Positions 7,169-14,834 of a stretch of DNA of 22,053 bases are shown one piece after another. Each line of letters begins with the position of its first letter. Position 1 is the first letter of the stretch. The stretch is from CAG-791 sp963657295. GTDB lineage: Bacteria > Bacillota > Clostridia > Lachnospirales > Lachnospiraceae. The stretch lies in the NCBI GenBank assembly GCA_963657295.1, contig CAVKMX010000026.1:1-22053 (forward strand), given 5' to 3'. Under the pieces are notes generated by a model. It had not been told where the DNA came from and searched no databases. It was given only the letters and a program-made list of their open reading frames with translations. The position numbers and the translations under genes are program-made.

Positions 7169-8431
7169 TTGAACAAGAACGCAGAAGAGAGAGAAGAGCT
7201 GCAGCAGGGAAATGCCGCGGATGGATCGGCGGAGGGCCCGCAGGAGAGGCCGCACGCACGGAGCGGAAGGCTCGGAAAGGCAGGGCTGTTCCTCGGCGGA
7301 ATGACAGCGGGGGCGGTTCTTGCCGTTGTCTGCTGGCTCCTTGCGGGCGGAGACGGCCTGCTGTCCGCCCGGATCAGAGCCAAGGTGACATCACTGCGCA
7401 GACTGATCTCACAGCACTACTACCAGGCGGATTCCGTCACGGACGAGCAGCTGGAGGAGGGAATGTACGCCGGCCTCATTGAGGCCCTGGAGGATCCGTA
7501 TTCCGTCTACTACTCCGCCGACGATGTGGAGGCTCTGCAGGAGAGCATCAGCGGCACCTATGTCGGAATCGGCGCCTATGTATCCAGGGATGAGACCACC
7601 GGCTGTCCGAAGATCTCCGGTGTGATGGAGGATTCTCCGGCGGAAAAGGCAGGGCTTCTGGCGGACGATATCCTTTGGAAGGCCGACGGAGAGTCGCTGC
7701 AGGACCTGGACCTGGATGTGGCGGTCAGCAAGATCCGCGGGGAGAAGGGTACGACCGTACAGCTGACCATTGTCCGGGACGGTGAGGAGATGGAAATCGA
7801 TGTTACGCGGGATGAGGTGGCGTCGGTGACCGTGGCCGGAGAGGTGCTGGAGGATGGCATCGGCTATCTGCAGATCGCGGAGTTTGATACCGTAACCTCC
7901 GATCAGTTCATCAGGAAGCTGCAGGAGCTGCAGGAGGAGAACATCAAGGGCCTGATTCTGGATCTTCGCGGGAACCCCGGCGGAACGGTGGATGCGGTGA
8001 CGACCATTGCGAGATACCTGATCCCGGAGGGTCTGATTTTCTATATGCAGTATCCGGACGGCTCCACGACGGAATATGAGACGGACGGGACGGAGTACTG
8101 CGGTCTGCCGATTGTGGTCCTGGTGAACGGCAATTCGGCCAGCGCATCGGAGATCCTCTCCAGTGCCATTCAGGATTCGGGCGCGGGCACGGTGATCGGG
8201 ACCCAGACCTACGGGAAAGGTGTGGTGCAGACCCTGTATTCCCTGGGAGACGGCTCCGCGGTTCGGATGACGGTGGCAGAGTATTTTACCCGGAACGGCA
8301 GCAGCATTCACAAGATCGGCGTGACGCCGGATGAGGTGGTGGAGCTGGATACGGATGCCTACCGGGAGAACGGATCCGACAACCAGCTGGATGCGGCTCT
8401 GGCGGCGATGCGTGCAAAGCTCGCGGAATGA
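7169..8431 (+). CDS. S41 C-terminal processing peptidase (CtpA/CtpB type)
   Basis: 420-residue membrane-anchored protease. A short acidic N-terminus is followed by one TM (~36-58), an N-terminal helical segment, a PDZ domain (~125-210, with GIGAYV and SPAEKAGLLADDILWK) and the S41 catalytic core. The Ser-Lys-Gln triad is intact: S325 in NSASASE, K350 in TYGKG and Q354. The start is the TTG at 7169, with AGAGG nearby; no in-frame ATG occurs before the TM, so TTG is the best choice but not certain. It lies 17 nt after the M23 gene. CtpA-type proteases often trim or degrade secreted cell-wall enzymes, so the upstream hydrolase is a reasonable candidate substrate (inference). Confidence 0.92.
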   Translation: MNKNAEEREELQQGNAADGSAEGPQERPHARSGRLGKAGLFLGGMTAGAVLAVVCWLLAGGDGLLSARIRAKVTSLRRLISQHYYQADSVTDEQLEEGMYAGLIEALEDPYSVYYSADDVEALQESISGTYVGIGAYVSRDETTGCPKISGVMEDSPAEKAGLLADDILWKADGESLQDLDLDVAVSKIRGEKGTTVQLTIVRDGEEMEIDVTRDEVASVTVAGEVLEDGIGYLQIAEFDTVTSDQFIRKLQELQEENIKGLILDLRGNPGGTVDAVTTIARYLIPEGLIFYMQYPDGSTTEYETDGTEYCGLPIVVLVNGNSASASEILSSAIQDSGAGTVIGTQTYGKGVVQTLYSLGDGSAVRMTVAEYFTRNGSSIHKIGVTPDEVVELDTDAYRENGSDNQLDAALAAMRAKLAE

Positions 8432-8457
8432 GCCCTTGTATATTGTATGAAGAGACG

Positions 8458-9879
8458 ATGAAGAGACGGTATGGAAACCGGCTTCTGGCCGCGGCTCTGG
8501 CGGCCCTGATGCTGGGGGGCTGCACGGCAGCAGAGAACGGCGGCGCACAGGAAAACGCGAAGGCCCCCTCCGGAGAAGCCTCCGACGGGGCAGGACAGGA
8601 GGCCGCTTCCGAGGAAGAGGAGGCGGCAGACGGCGGGACGGTGCTGAACATTTATTGCTGGGATGCGGAATTCCGGCATTGCATGGAGCGGTATTATCCG
8701 GATTATGAGAAGGTGGACGAGGAGACCGGACGGATCGGTGACGTAACCGTCCGGTTTCTTGTGATTCCGGCGGAGGACGGAGCCTACGAGGAGAGGCTGG
8801 ACGCGGTTCTGGCAGAGAACGAGGCGGCAGCGCCGGAGGAGAAAGCGGATATTTTCCTCGTGGATTCGGAGAATGCCGCGCGGTATACCGCGGGGGAGAC
8901 GAAGAGGGCGCTGAAGCTGTCCTCCCTCGGCATTGACGGGGAGGAGCTGTCCTCGCAGTACGATTTCACGCAGAAGGTGGTTATGGATGAGAACGGTGCG
9001 CAGCGGGGAGCGGCCTGGCAGGCCTGCTCCGCGGGGCTTCTCTACAACCGCTCTCTTGCGGAGAAGGCGCTGGGAACAGAGGACGCCGCGGCGGTTCAGG
9101 AGGCGGTAAAGGACTGGTCTGCCTTCGCACAGACGGCAGACAAGGTGAAGCAGGCCGGATACCGGATGACAGCCGGTGTATATGACACCTGGCGGGCCTA
9201 TGCCTGCGCAGAGACCGGCAAGGCTCAGAGCGGCGGCACGCAGCCGGGGGACAGTGCGGGTGCGTCGGCTTCCTGGCTGCAGAGCTGGGTCGAGGATTCG
9301 ATGGCACTGCTGGACAAGGAGGAAACCGGCACAGCCATGCTCTGGAGCCGCGAGTGGGACAGCGGCTTTTATGAGGACACGCAGGTGTTCGCCTACCTGG
9401 GACCGCTTTGGTTCATCCGTGATGCCGTGCATGCCGGAGAGGAGGGAACCGTTGCAGGTGCCGGGGGTTGGGGGCTGGTCAAGGGACCTGCGAGCTTCTT
9501 CTGGGGAGGCACCTGGATCTGCGCCGCAGCCGGAACGGACAACAAGACGCTGGTGAAGGACATTATCCTGACGCTGACCGCCGATCAGACGGTCATGAAA
9601 AAGATGGCGGAGGATGAAACGGAGTGCGTCAACAACAGGGAGGTGCTGGCGGAGCTTGCCGCGGACGAAGCCTTCGGCATGGAGGCCCTGGGCGGCCAGA
9701 ACCCCTATGCGGTGCTGGCAGAGGCAGCGGAGAGCATGGAGATAAGGGCCTCCTTTGCCTGCCCGGAGAATCCCGCGGAGGCCTTTCGGGACGCACTGAC
9801 AGAAAAGGAGAAGGGGACCGTGATGCAGGATCCGCAGAAGGAGGCCGCCTCTTCTAAAAACATCGCAGATATGGAATAA
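8458..9879 (+). CDS. Solute-binding lipoprotein, carbohydrate ABC type
   Basis: 473-residue secreted lipoprotein. The N-terminus MKRRYGNRLLAAALAALMLG precedes a lipobox with Cys22 (LGGC). An Ala/Glu-rich linker (~23-60) follows, then a domain starting VLNIYCWDAEFRHCMERYYP that resembles sugar-type extracellular binding proteins, including late features such as FFWGGTWICAAAGTDN. The start at 8458 fits the signal peptide; an in-frame ATG at 8428 overlaps the S41 stop. No permease or ATPase gene is adjacent, so it either serves a transporter elsewhere or has a non-transport role. The ligand cannot be named. Co-transcription with the protease is likely from the overlap. Confidence 0.8.
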   Translation: MKRRYGNRLLAAALAALMLGGCTAAENGGAQENAKAPSGEASDGAGQEAASEEEEAADGGTVLNIYCWDAEFRHCMERYYPDYEKVDEETGRIGDVTVRFLVIPAEDGAYEERLDAVLAENEAAAPEEKADIFLVDSENAARYTAGETKRALKLSSLGIDGEELSSQYDFTQKVVMDENGAQRGAAWQACSAGLLYNRSLAEKALGTEDAAAVQEAVKDWSAFAQTADKVKQAGYRMTAGVYDTWRAYACAETGKAQSGGTQPGDSAGASASWLQSWVEDSMALLDKEETGTAMLWSREWDSGFYEDTQVFAYLGPLWFIRDAVHAGEEGTVAGAGGWGLVKGPASFFWGGTWICAAAGTDNKTLVKDIILTLTADQTVMKKMAEDETECVNNREVLAELAADEAFGMEALGGQNPYAVLAEAAESMEIRASFACPENPAEAFRDALTEKEKGTVMQDPQKEAASSKNIADME

Positions 9880-9915
9880 TGCAGACAGAGATTCGGAATA
9901 CAGACGGTGCACAGA

Positions 9916-9932
9916 CGCCGGGGCTCCCGGCG
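9916..9932 (+). other. Short GC hairpin before the SPFH gene
   Basis: CGCCGGG (9916-9922) pairs perfectly with CCCGGCG (9926-9932) around a 3-nt loop. It lacks a T-tail, so it is not a standard terminator. It ends 7 nt before the G-rich ribosome site of the next gene. It could be a weak pause, an RNA stability element or chance in GC-rich sequence. Confidence 0.35.
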
Positions 9933-9949
9933 CGGAAAAGGGGGACTTG

Positions 9950-11182
9950 ATGGGACTGTTACAGGTTGGCATAAGCGCAGCATCTTCGGTGTTGGCGGAT
10001 CAGTGGAGAGAGTATTTCTATTGTGATTCCATGGATGCGAAAACCCTGGTGACGAAGGGAACAAGGCGCAGACAGGCAAGAGCCCGCAACCACGGCACCG
10101 ACAATGTGATTTCCAACGGCTCCATTGTGGCGGTCAATGACGGGCAGTGCATGATCATCGTAGAGCAGGGGAAGATCGTGGAGGTCTGTGCGGAGCCGGG
10201 CGAGTTCGTGTTCGACAGCGCTGCATCCCCGTCGCTCTTTGCCGGGAATCTGAAGGGCGGCCTTGCGGATTCCTTCCAGGCCTTCGTCAAGCGCGTCGGC
10301 TTCGGAGGCGACACGGCGGTGGATCAGCGGGTGTACTATTTCAACACCAAGGAGATCATCGGGAACAAATACGGGACAGCCAACCCGGTTCCCTTCCGCG
10401 TGGTGGACGAAAAGATCGGTCTGGACGTGGACATCTCCATCACCTGCTTCGGTGAGTACGCCTACCGCATTGAGGATCCTATTCTGTTCTACAAGAACGT
10501 GTGCGGCAATGTGACGGAGGCTTATACCAGAGATCGGATCGATTCCCAGCTTAAATCGGAGCTGCTGACCGCACTGCAGCCGGCATTCGCCGAGATTTCC
10601 GGGCAGGGGGTGCGCTACAGCGCCGTTCCGGCCCATGCGGATGATCTGGCCGCTGCACTGAACCGTGTTCTGTCCGATTCCTGGGGGAAAACCTACGGCA
10701 TCGTTATTTCGGCATTCGGGGTATCGAGCCTCAAGGCCAATGCAGACGATGAGAAGATGATCAAGGAGCTGCAGCGCAATGCGGTTTACCAGAATCCGGG
10801 GATGGCGGCAGCTGCGCTGACGGCAGCACAGGCCCAGGCCATGCAGGACGCGGCCCGGAATGCGAACGGCGCCATGATGGGCTTTGCCGGCATGAACCTG
10901 GCCCAGCAGGCGGGCGGCGTCAACGCGGCGCAGCTCTTCCAGATGGGCGCCCAGCAGCAGGCGGCAGGACAGCAGACCGCCGTGCAGCAGAATGCTCCGC
11001 AGATGCAGCCCGCAGGTGCCTGGACCTGCCCCTCCTGCGGACAGGGAGGCAATATCGGACGGTTCTGCCAGAACTGCGGGAGTGCGAGGCCGCAGCCTGC
11101 CGGCCCCTGGACCTGCCCTTCCTGCGGGCAGAGCGGCAACACCGGCAAATTCTGCCAGAACTGCGGATCCCCCAGAGCATAG
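9950..11182 (+). CDS. SPFH/virion-core protein with tandem zinc ribbons (YdjI-like)
   Basis: 410-residue protein. Residues ~1-285 resemble the SPFH-domain 'virion core' proteins such as Bacillus YdjI, known from an operon with PspA that acts in membrane stress. A Gln/Ala/Met-rich low-complexity linker (~285-350) follows. The C-terminus then has two tandem 29-residue units, each with CPSCGQ...FCQNCGS, forming two four-Cys zinc ribbons. The start is ATG 9950, 5 nt after GGGGG (9940-9944); a TTG one codon upstream is less likely. The next gene encodes a YdjG-like zinc-ribbon membrane protein. In Bacillus, YdjG and YdjH tether YdjI to the membrane. A YdjH-like TPM protein and PspA are not in this window. 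Confidence 0.82.
   Translation: MGLLQVGISAASSVLADQWREYFYCDSMDAKTLVTKGTRRRQARARNHGTDNVISNGSIVAVNDGQCMIIVEQGKIVEVCAEPGEFVFDSAASPSLFAGNLKGGLADSFQAFVKRVGFGGDTAVDQRVYYFNTKEIIGNKYGTANPVPFRVVDEKIGLDVDISITCFGEYAYRIEDPILFYKNVCGNVTEAYTRDRIDSQLKSELLTALQPAFAEISGQGVRYSAVPAHADDLAAALNRVLSDSWGKTYGIVISAFGVSSLKANADDEKMIKELQRNAVYQNPGMAAAALTAAQAQAMQDAARNANGAMMGFAGMNLAQQAGGVNAAQLFQMGAQQQAAGQQTAVQQNAPQMQPAGAWTCPSCGQGGNIGRFCQNCGSARPQPAGPWTCPSCGQSGNTGKFCQNCGSPRA
11021..11179 (+). repeat. Tandem duplication of the zinc-ribbon coding unit
   Basis: Unit 1 starts at 11021 and unit 2 at 11108, an 87-bp (29-codon) period. Both begin TGGACCTGCCC and end in TTCTGCCAGAACTGCGG, with mostly silent or conservative changes in between. 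This indicates a fairly recent in-frame duplication of the C-terminal zinc ribbon of the SPFH protein. Confidence 0.85.
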
Positions 11183-11269
11183 GAATTCAGAACGGAAGGC
11201 ACGCTGACAATTGCGGATGCTCTCTGGTGCAGCTGCGCCGGGGAGATCGGGAAACCGGGAGGAGGCGCG

Positions 11270-12652
11270 ATGGCCCAGCAGGTTACGAATTATACCTGTC
11301 CCAACTGCGGCGGTCCGGTGCATTTTGACGCCGCCACAGGCAAGGTGAAATGCGATTATTGCGACAGCATCTTTACCATCGAAGAGGTGAAGAAGGCCTA
11401 TGAGGAGAGAAACCGGAGGGCAGACGGGCAGGAGCAGCCTTCTGCGGCACCTTCGGCAGAGGAATGCGGGGCAGAGGCTCCGAACGTGGAGACGGCCGCA
11501 GGAGACAACTGGGGCGGCGATACGTCCAAGCTCCGGGTATATCATTGCGGGAACTGCGGTGCGGAGCTGATCGTCGATGCGGCGACAGCGGCGACCGCCT
11601 GTCCCTATTGCGGGAATCCCCTGGTGATCCCGGCGCAGTTCTCCATCGGGCGCAGTCCGGATTACGTCATTCCGTTTGCCTGTACCAGAGAACAGGCCAT
11701 TGACGGCCTGAAGGGGTACTATAAGGGCAAAAAACTGCTGCCGAAGTCCTTTACCGACGGCAACCACCTGCAGGAGATCAAGGGGGTCTATGTCCCTTAC
11801 TGGCTCTTTTGCGGGAAGGTGAATGCGAAGATGACCTTTGAATGCGGACAGAGCTCGACGCATACGGAGGGAGATTTTGAGGTAACACGGACCAGAATTT
11901 ACGATGTGCAGCGTGGCGGGGAGATGTATTTTGACAAGATTCCGTGCGATGCCTGCCGGAGCATTCCGGACGATCTCATGGATTCCATAGAGCCGTATCA
12001 TTACGACAAGCTTGCGAAGTTCGAGCTGGAATATCTGCCGGGATATCTGGCGAACAAATACGATGTGGAGCCGGAGGACCTGCAGAAGAAGGCGGACGAG
12101 CGCGCCGTGGCGACCTCCTGCGATGAGCTGCGCGGGAGCGTCGGCGGGTACAGCTCCGTGCGGGAGAAGAGCAGGAGCGCGGCAGTGTCCCATGGAGCGA
12201 CCGACTATGCCCTGATGCCGGCCTGGCTCCTGTATACCCGGTGGAACGAGCAGGATTTTCTGTTCGCCATGAACGGACAGACAGGAAAGATGACCGGGAA
12301 TCTTCCGATTGACCCGGGCAAATCCGCCGCCTGGTTCGCGGGGGTTGCGGCGGCGGCCTTTGCTTTCTTTACGGCAGTCATGCTGCTGATGGACACGGAG
12401 CTGACCGGGTCGCTTCTCGCCGTTGCCGCAGGGCTGGCGCTGGTGGTGGGGGGCATCACGCTCGCTGCCATGCGGGGACAGATGCGGCCGGTGGCGCAGG
12501 CAACACGGGCGGCCTATTATCTGGATCAGAAGAAATCGTCCGTCACGCTGCGGCGCGACACCTATGTGCGGACGGTGGAAACCCGCAGGCCCATTCAGAA
12601 AAACAACCAGGGCAATCCCGGCGTGCATTCGGGCGGTCCGCACGCGAGGTGA
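11270..12652 (+). CDS. Zinc-ribbon membrane protein (YdjG-like)
   Basis: 460-residue protein of the family often labelled TFIIB-type zinc ribbon or primosomal-N'-like; it has no helicase motifs. The first zinc ribbon uses C10, C13, C28 and C31 (CPNCGG...CDYC). A second (CGNCGA...CPYCGN) follows a charged linker, near residues 94-116. The central region (~120-345) is a conserved globular part containing EIKGVYVPYWLFCGKV. Two hydrophobic segments (~352-375 and ~383-405) anchor it near the C-terminus, leaving a basic tail. GGAGGAGG precedes the ATG. It follows the SPFH gene by 87 nt and likely forms the membrane anchor of the same complex, by analogy with Bacillus YdjG-YdjI. That partnership is inference from context and family. 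Confidence 0.8.
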   Translation: MAQQVTNYTCPNCGGPVHFDAATGKVKCDYCDSIFTIEEVKKAYEERNRRADGQEQPSAAPSAEECGAEAPNVETAAGDNWGGDTSKLRVYHCGNCGAELIVDAATAATACPYCGNPLVIPAQFSIGRSPDYVIPFACTREQAIDGLKGYYKGKKLLPKSFTDGNHLQEIKGVYVPYWLFCGKVNAKMTFECGQSSTHTEGDFEVTRTRIYDVQRGGEMYFDKIPCDACRSIPDDLMDSIEPYHYDKLAKFELEYLPGYLANKYDVEPEDLQKKADERAVATSCDELRGSVGGYSSVREKSRSAAVSHGATDYALMPAWLLYTRWNEQDFLFAMNGQTGKMTGNLPIDPGKSAAWFAGVAAAAFAFFTAVMLLMDTELTGSLLAVAAGLALVVGGITLAAMRGQMRPVAQATRAAYYLDQKKSSVTLRRDTYVRTVETRRPIQKNNQGNPGVHSGGPHAR

Positions 12653-12654
12653 AA

Positions 12655-12668
12655 CGAACATATATTCG
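12655..12668 (+). promoter_or_regulatory. LexA (DinR) SOS box upstream of uvrBA
   Basis: The sequence CGAACATATATTCG fits the Firmicutes LexA box CGAAC-N4-GTTCG at all but one position (A for G in the right half). It begins 2 nt after the previous stop codon and lies about 84 bp before uvrB, a classic SOS gene. TATATT inside the box (12661-12666) could serve as the -10, although no good -35 is evident. Confidence 0.82.
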
Positions 12669-12687
12669 AAAACAATGGACGAAGGAC

Positions 12688-12724
12688 ATGACCTGCGGTA
12701 CAGTATGAGAGTGCCGCAGGTCAT
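12688..12724 (+). other. Perfect hairpin in the uvrB leader
   Basis: ATGACCTGCGG (12688-12698) pairs perfectly with CCGCAGGTCAT (12714-12724). Three more pairs (TAC with GTG) bring the stem to 14 bp with a 9-nt loop. It sits between the LexA box and the uvrB start. There is no T-run after it (ATTGC follows), so a standard terminator is unlikely. It could protect the mRNA, end the upstream transcript inefficiently, or bind a protein. Confidence 0.6.
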
Positions 12725-12751
12725 ATTGCATGGAAGAGACAGGACATCAGA

Positions 12752-14746
12752 ATGGATCATTTTGTATTGCATTCCGAATTTCAGCCAACCGGAGACCAGC
12801 CCCGCGCCATTGCCGAGCTGGTGAAGGGCTTTCAGGAGGGAAATCAGTTCGAAACGCTGCTGGGGGTAACCGGTTCCGGCAAAACCTTCACCATGGCGAA
12901 CGTCATTCAGGCCCTGAACCGACCGACGCTGATCATTTCTCACAACAAGACGCTGGCGGGGCAGCTTTACGGAGAGATGAAGGAATTTTTTCCGGAGAAT
13001 GCCGTGGAATATTTCGTCTCCTACTATGACTACTACCAGCCGGAGGCCTATGTGCCCCAGACGGATACCTATATTGCCAAGGACTCGGCAATCAATGACG
13101 AGATCGATAAGCTGCGCCTCTCGGCGACAGCCTCCCTGTCCGAGCGGCAGGATGTCATCGTGGTGGCCAGCGTTTCCTGCATTTACGGCCTTGGCTCGCC
13201 GGATGAGTTCAAGGGCATGTCCATTTCCCTGCGCCCCGGCATGCAGCGGGATCGGGACGATGTCATCCGGGAGCTGATCGCCATTCAGTATAAGAGAAAC
13301 GATCAGGTTCTGGAGCGCTGCAATTTCCGCGTGCAGGGAGATACGCTGGAAATCTATCCGGCACAGGGAAGCGAGTACCTGATCCGTGTGGAATTCTTCG
13401 GAGACGAGATCGACCGGATCTGCGAGGTGGAGATTGTGACAGGACGGGTGCATGCCAGCCTTCAGCACGTCATGATTTATCCCGCCTCCCACTATGTCGT
13501 GCCGCAGGACAAGATCAATCTGGCCTGTGAGAACATCGAAAAGGAGCTGGAGGAGCAGGTCCGCTATTTCAAGGGGGAGGACAAGCTCATTGAAGCCCAG
13601 AGAATTGCGGAGCGAACGAATTTCGACATTGAGATGATGCGGGAGACGGGCTTCTGCTCCGGCATTGAGAATTATTCCAGACACCTGAATTTCATGCCGG
13701 CGGGAGCTGAGCCGCTGACGCTGATGGATTTCTTCCCCGATGATTTTCTGATCATTGCGGACGAGTCCCACATCACCATTCCGCAGATCGGCGCCATGTT
13801 CCACGGAGACCGGAACCGCAAGCAGACCCTGGTGGATTACGGCTTCCGGCTGCCCTCGGCATTGGACAACCGGCCCCTGAATTTCGAAGAGTTTGAACGG
13901 AAGATTGACCGCATGCTGTTCTGCTCGGCGACACCGGGAAGCTACGAGAAGGAGCACGAGCTCCTGCGCACGGAGCAGGTCATCCGTCCCACAGGCCTTC
14001 TGGATCCGGAAATTGATGTGCGGCCGATCGAGGGTCAGGTGGATGATCTGATTGCAGAGATCCGGAAGACCACAGACGGCGGGAACAAGGTTCTGGTCAC
14101 TACGCTGACCAAGAAAATGGCCGAGGATCTGACGGATTACCTGACGGAATCCGGGATCCGCGTCCGCTATCTGCATTCGGATATCGATACGCTGGAGCGT
14201 GCGGAGATCATCCGGGATATGCGTCTGGATGCGTTCGACGTTCTCGTGGGCATCAATCTGCTGCGGGAGGGCCTGGACATTCCGGAGATTGCGCTGGTTG
14301 CGATTCTGGACGCCGACAAGGAGGGCTTCCTGCGTTCGGAAACCTCACTGGTGCAGACCATCGGACGCGCCGCCCGCAACGCGGACGGACACGTTGTGAT
14401 GTATGCGGATCACGTCACGGATTCCATGCAAAGGGCCATAGAGGAGACCGGGCGCCGGCGAACGATTCAGGCGGCCTACAACAGAGAACACGGCATTACG
14501 CCGCAGACCATCCGGAAGGCAGTCCGTGAACTGATCTCGATTTCCCGGGAGGTCAGCCAGGAGCAGGTGCGGTTCGCCAAGGATCCGGAGTCCATGTCGG
14601 AGCAGGAGCTGGAGCAGCTGATCCGCAAGGTGGAGAAGCAGATGAAAAAGGCGGCGGCCGAGCTGAATTTCGAGGCGGCGGCGCAGCTGCGGGACCAGAT
14701 GATGGAGCTGAAAAAGCACCTGCTGGAGCTTACCGGCGGAAGGTGA
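12752..14746 (+). CDS. uvrB: Excinuclease ABC subunit B
   Basis: 664-residue UvrB, the usual length. It is the helicase-like damage-verification subunit of nucleotide excision repair, loaded by UvrA and then binding UvrC. Visible features are Walker A GVTGSGKTFT (~38-47), the beta-hairpin YDYYQPEAYVPQTDTYI that probes DNA, ADESH as motif II, and helicase motifs V-VI with TLVQTIGRAARN near the C-terminal third. The C-terminal UVR domain (EQLIRKVEKQMKKAAAELNF) contacts UvrC. The ribosome site is weak (AGGA near 12742). A LexA box upstream supports SOS induction. uvrA follows after 88 nt without a terminator, so the two form a uvrBA operon. Confidence 0.97.
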   Translation: MDHFVLHSEFQPTGDQPRAIAELVKGFQEGNQFETLLGVTGSGKTFTMANVIQALNRPTLIISHNKTLAGQLYGEMKEFFPENAVEYFVSYYDYYQPEAYVPQTDTYIAKDSAINDEIDKLRLSATASLSERQDVIVVASVSCIYGLGSPDEFKGMSISLRPGMQRDRDDVIRELIAIQYKRNDQVLERCNFRVQGDTLEIYPAQGSEYLIRVEFFGDEIDRICEVEIVTGRVHASLQHVMIYPASHYVVPQDKINLACENIEKELEEQVRYFKGEDKLIEAQRIAERTNFDIEMMRETGFCSGIENYSRHLNFMPAGAEPLTLMDFFPDDFLIIADESHITIPQIGAMFHGDRNRKQTLVDYGFRLPSALDNRPLNFEEFERKIDRMLFCSATPGSYEKEHELLRTEQVIRPTGLLDPEIDVRPIEGQVDDLIAEIRKTTDGGNKVLVTTLTKKMAEDLTDYLTESGIRVRYLHSDIDTLERAEIIRDMRLDAFDVLVGINLLREGLDIPEIALVAILDADKEGFLRSETSLVQTIGRAARNADGHVVMYADHVTDSMQRAIEETGRRRTIQAAYNREHGITPQTIRKAVRELISISREVSQEQVRFAKDPESMSEQELEQLIRKVEKQMKKAAAELNFEAAAQLRDQMMELKKHLLELTGGR

Positions 14747-14834
14747 GCGCGAAGGCAGGCGCGGGAAAGGGAAAACATGCATTCTGCGGTGCGGGCAGAG
14801 ATGCGTACGGAACAGGAAAGAGCAGGAGACGACG

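Noticed and set aside
5928..7259. A 443-codon - strand frame opposite the M23 gene, very Leu/Arg-rich
   Set aside because: Mirror of Glu/Gln/Lys coiled-coil codons on the + strand; no ribosome site.
8359..9972. A 537-codon - strand frame opposite the solute-binding lipoprotein
   Set aside because: Shadow of a gene with a clear lipobox and binding-protein features.
13611..13624. A CGAACGAATTTCG string resembling a LexA box
   Set aside because: It is inside the uvrB coding region, its spacing is one base short, and the right half is poor.
9959..14176. A 1405-codon open frame on the - strand opposite the SPFH, zinc-ribbon and uvrB genes
   Set aside because: Composition is His/Leu/Arg-rich with no family motifs. 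It is the complement of well-recognised + strand genes in GC-rich DNA and has no ribosome site.
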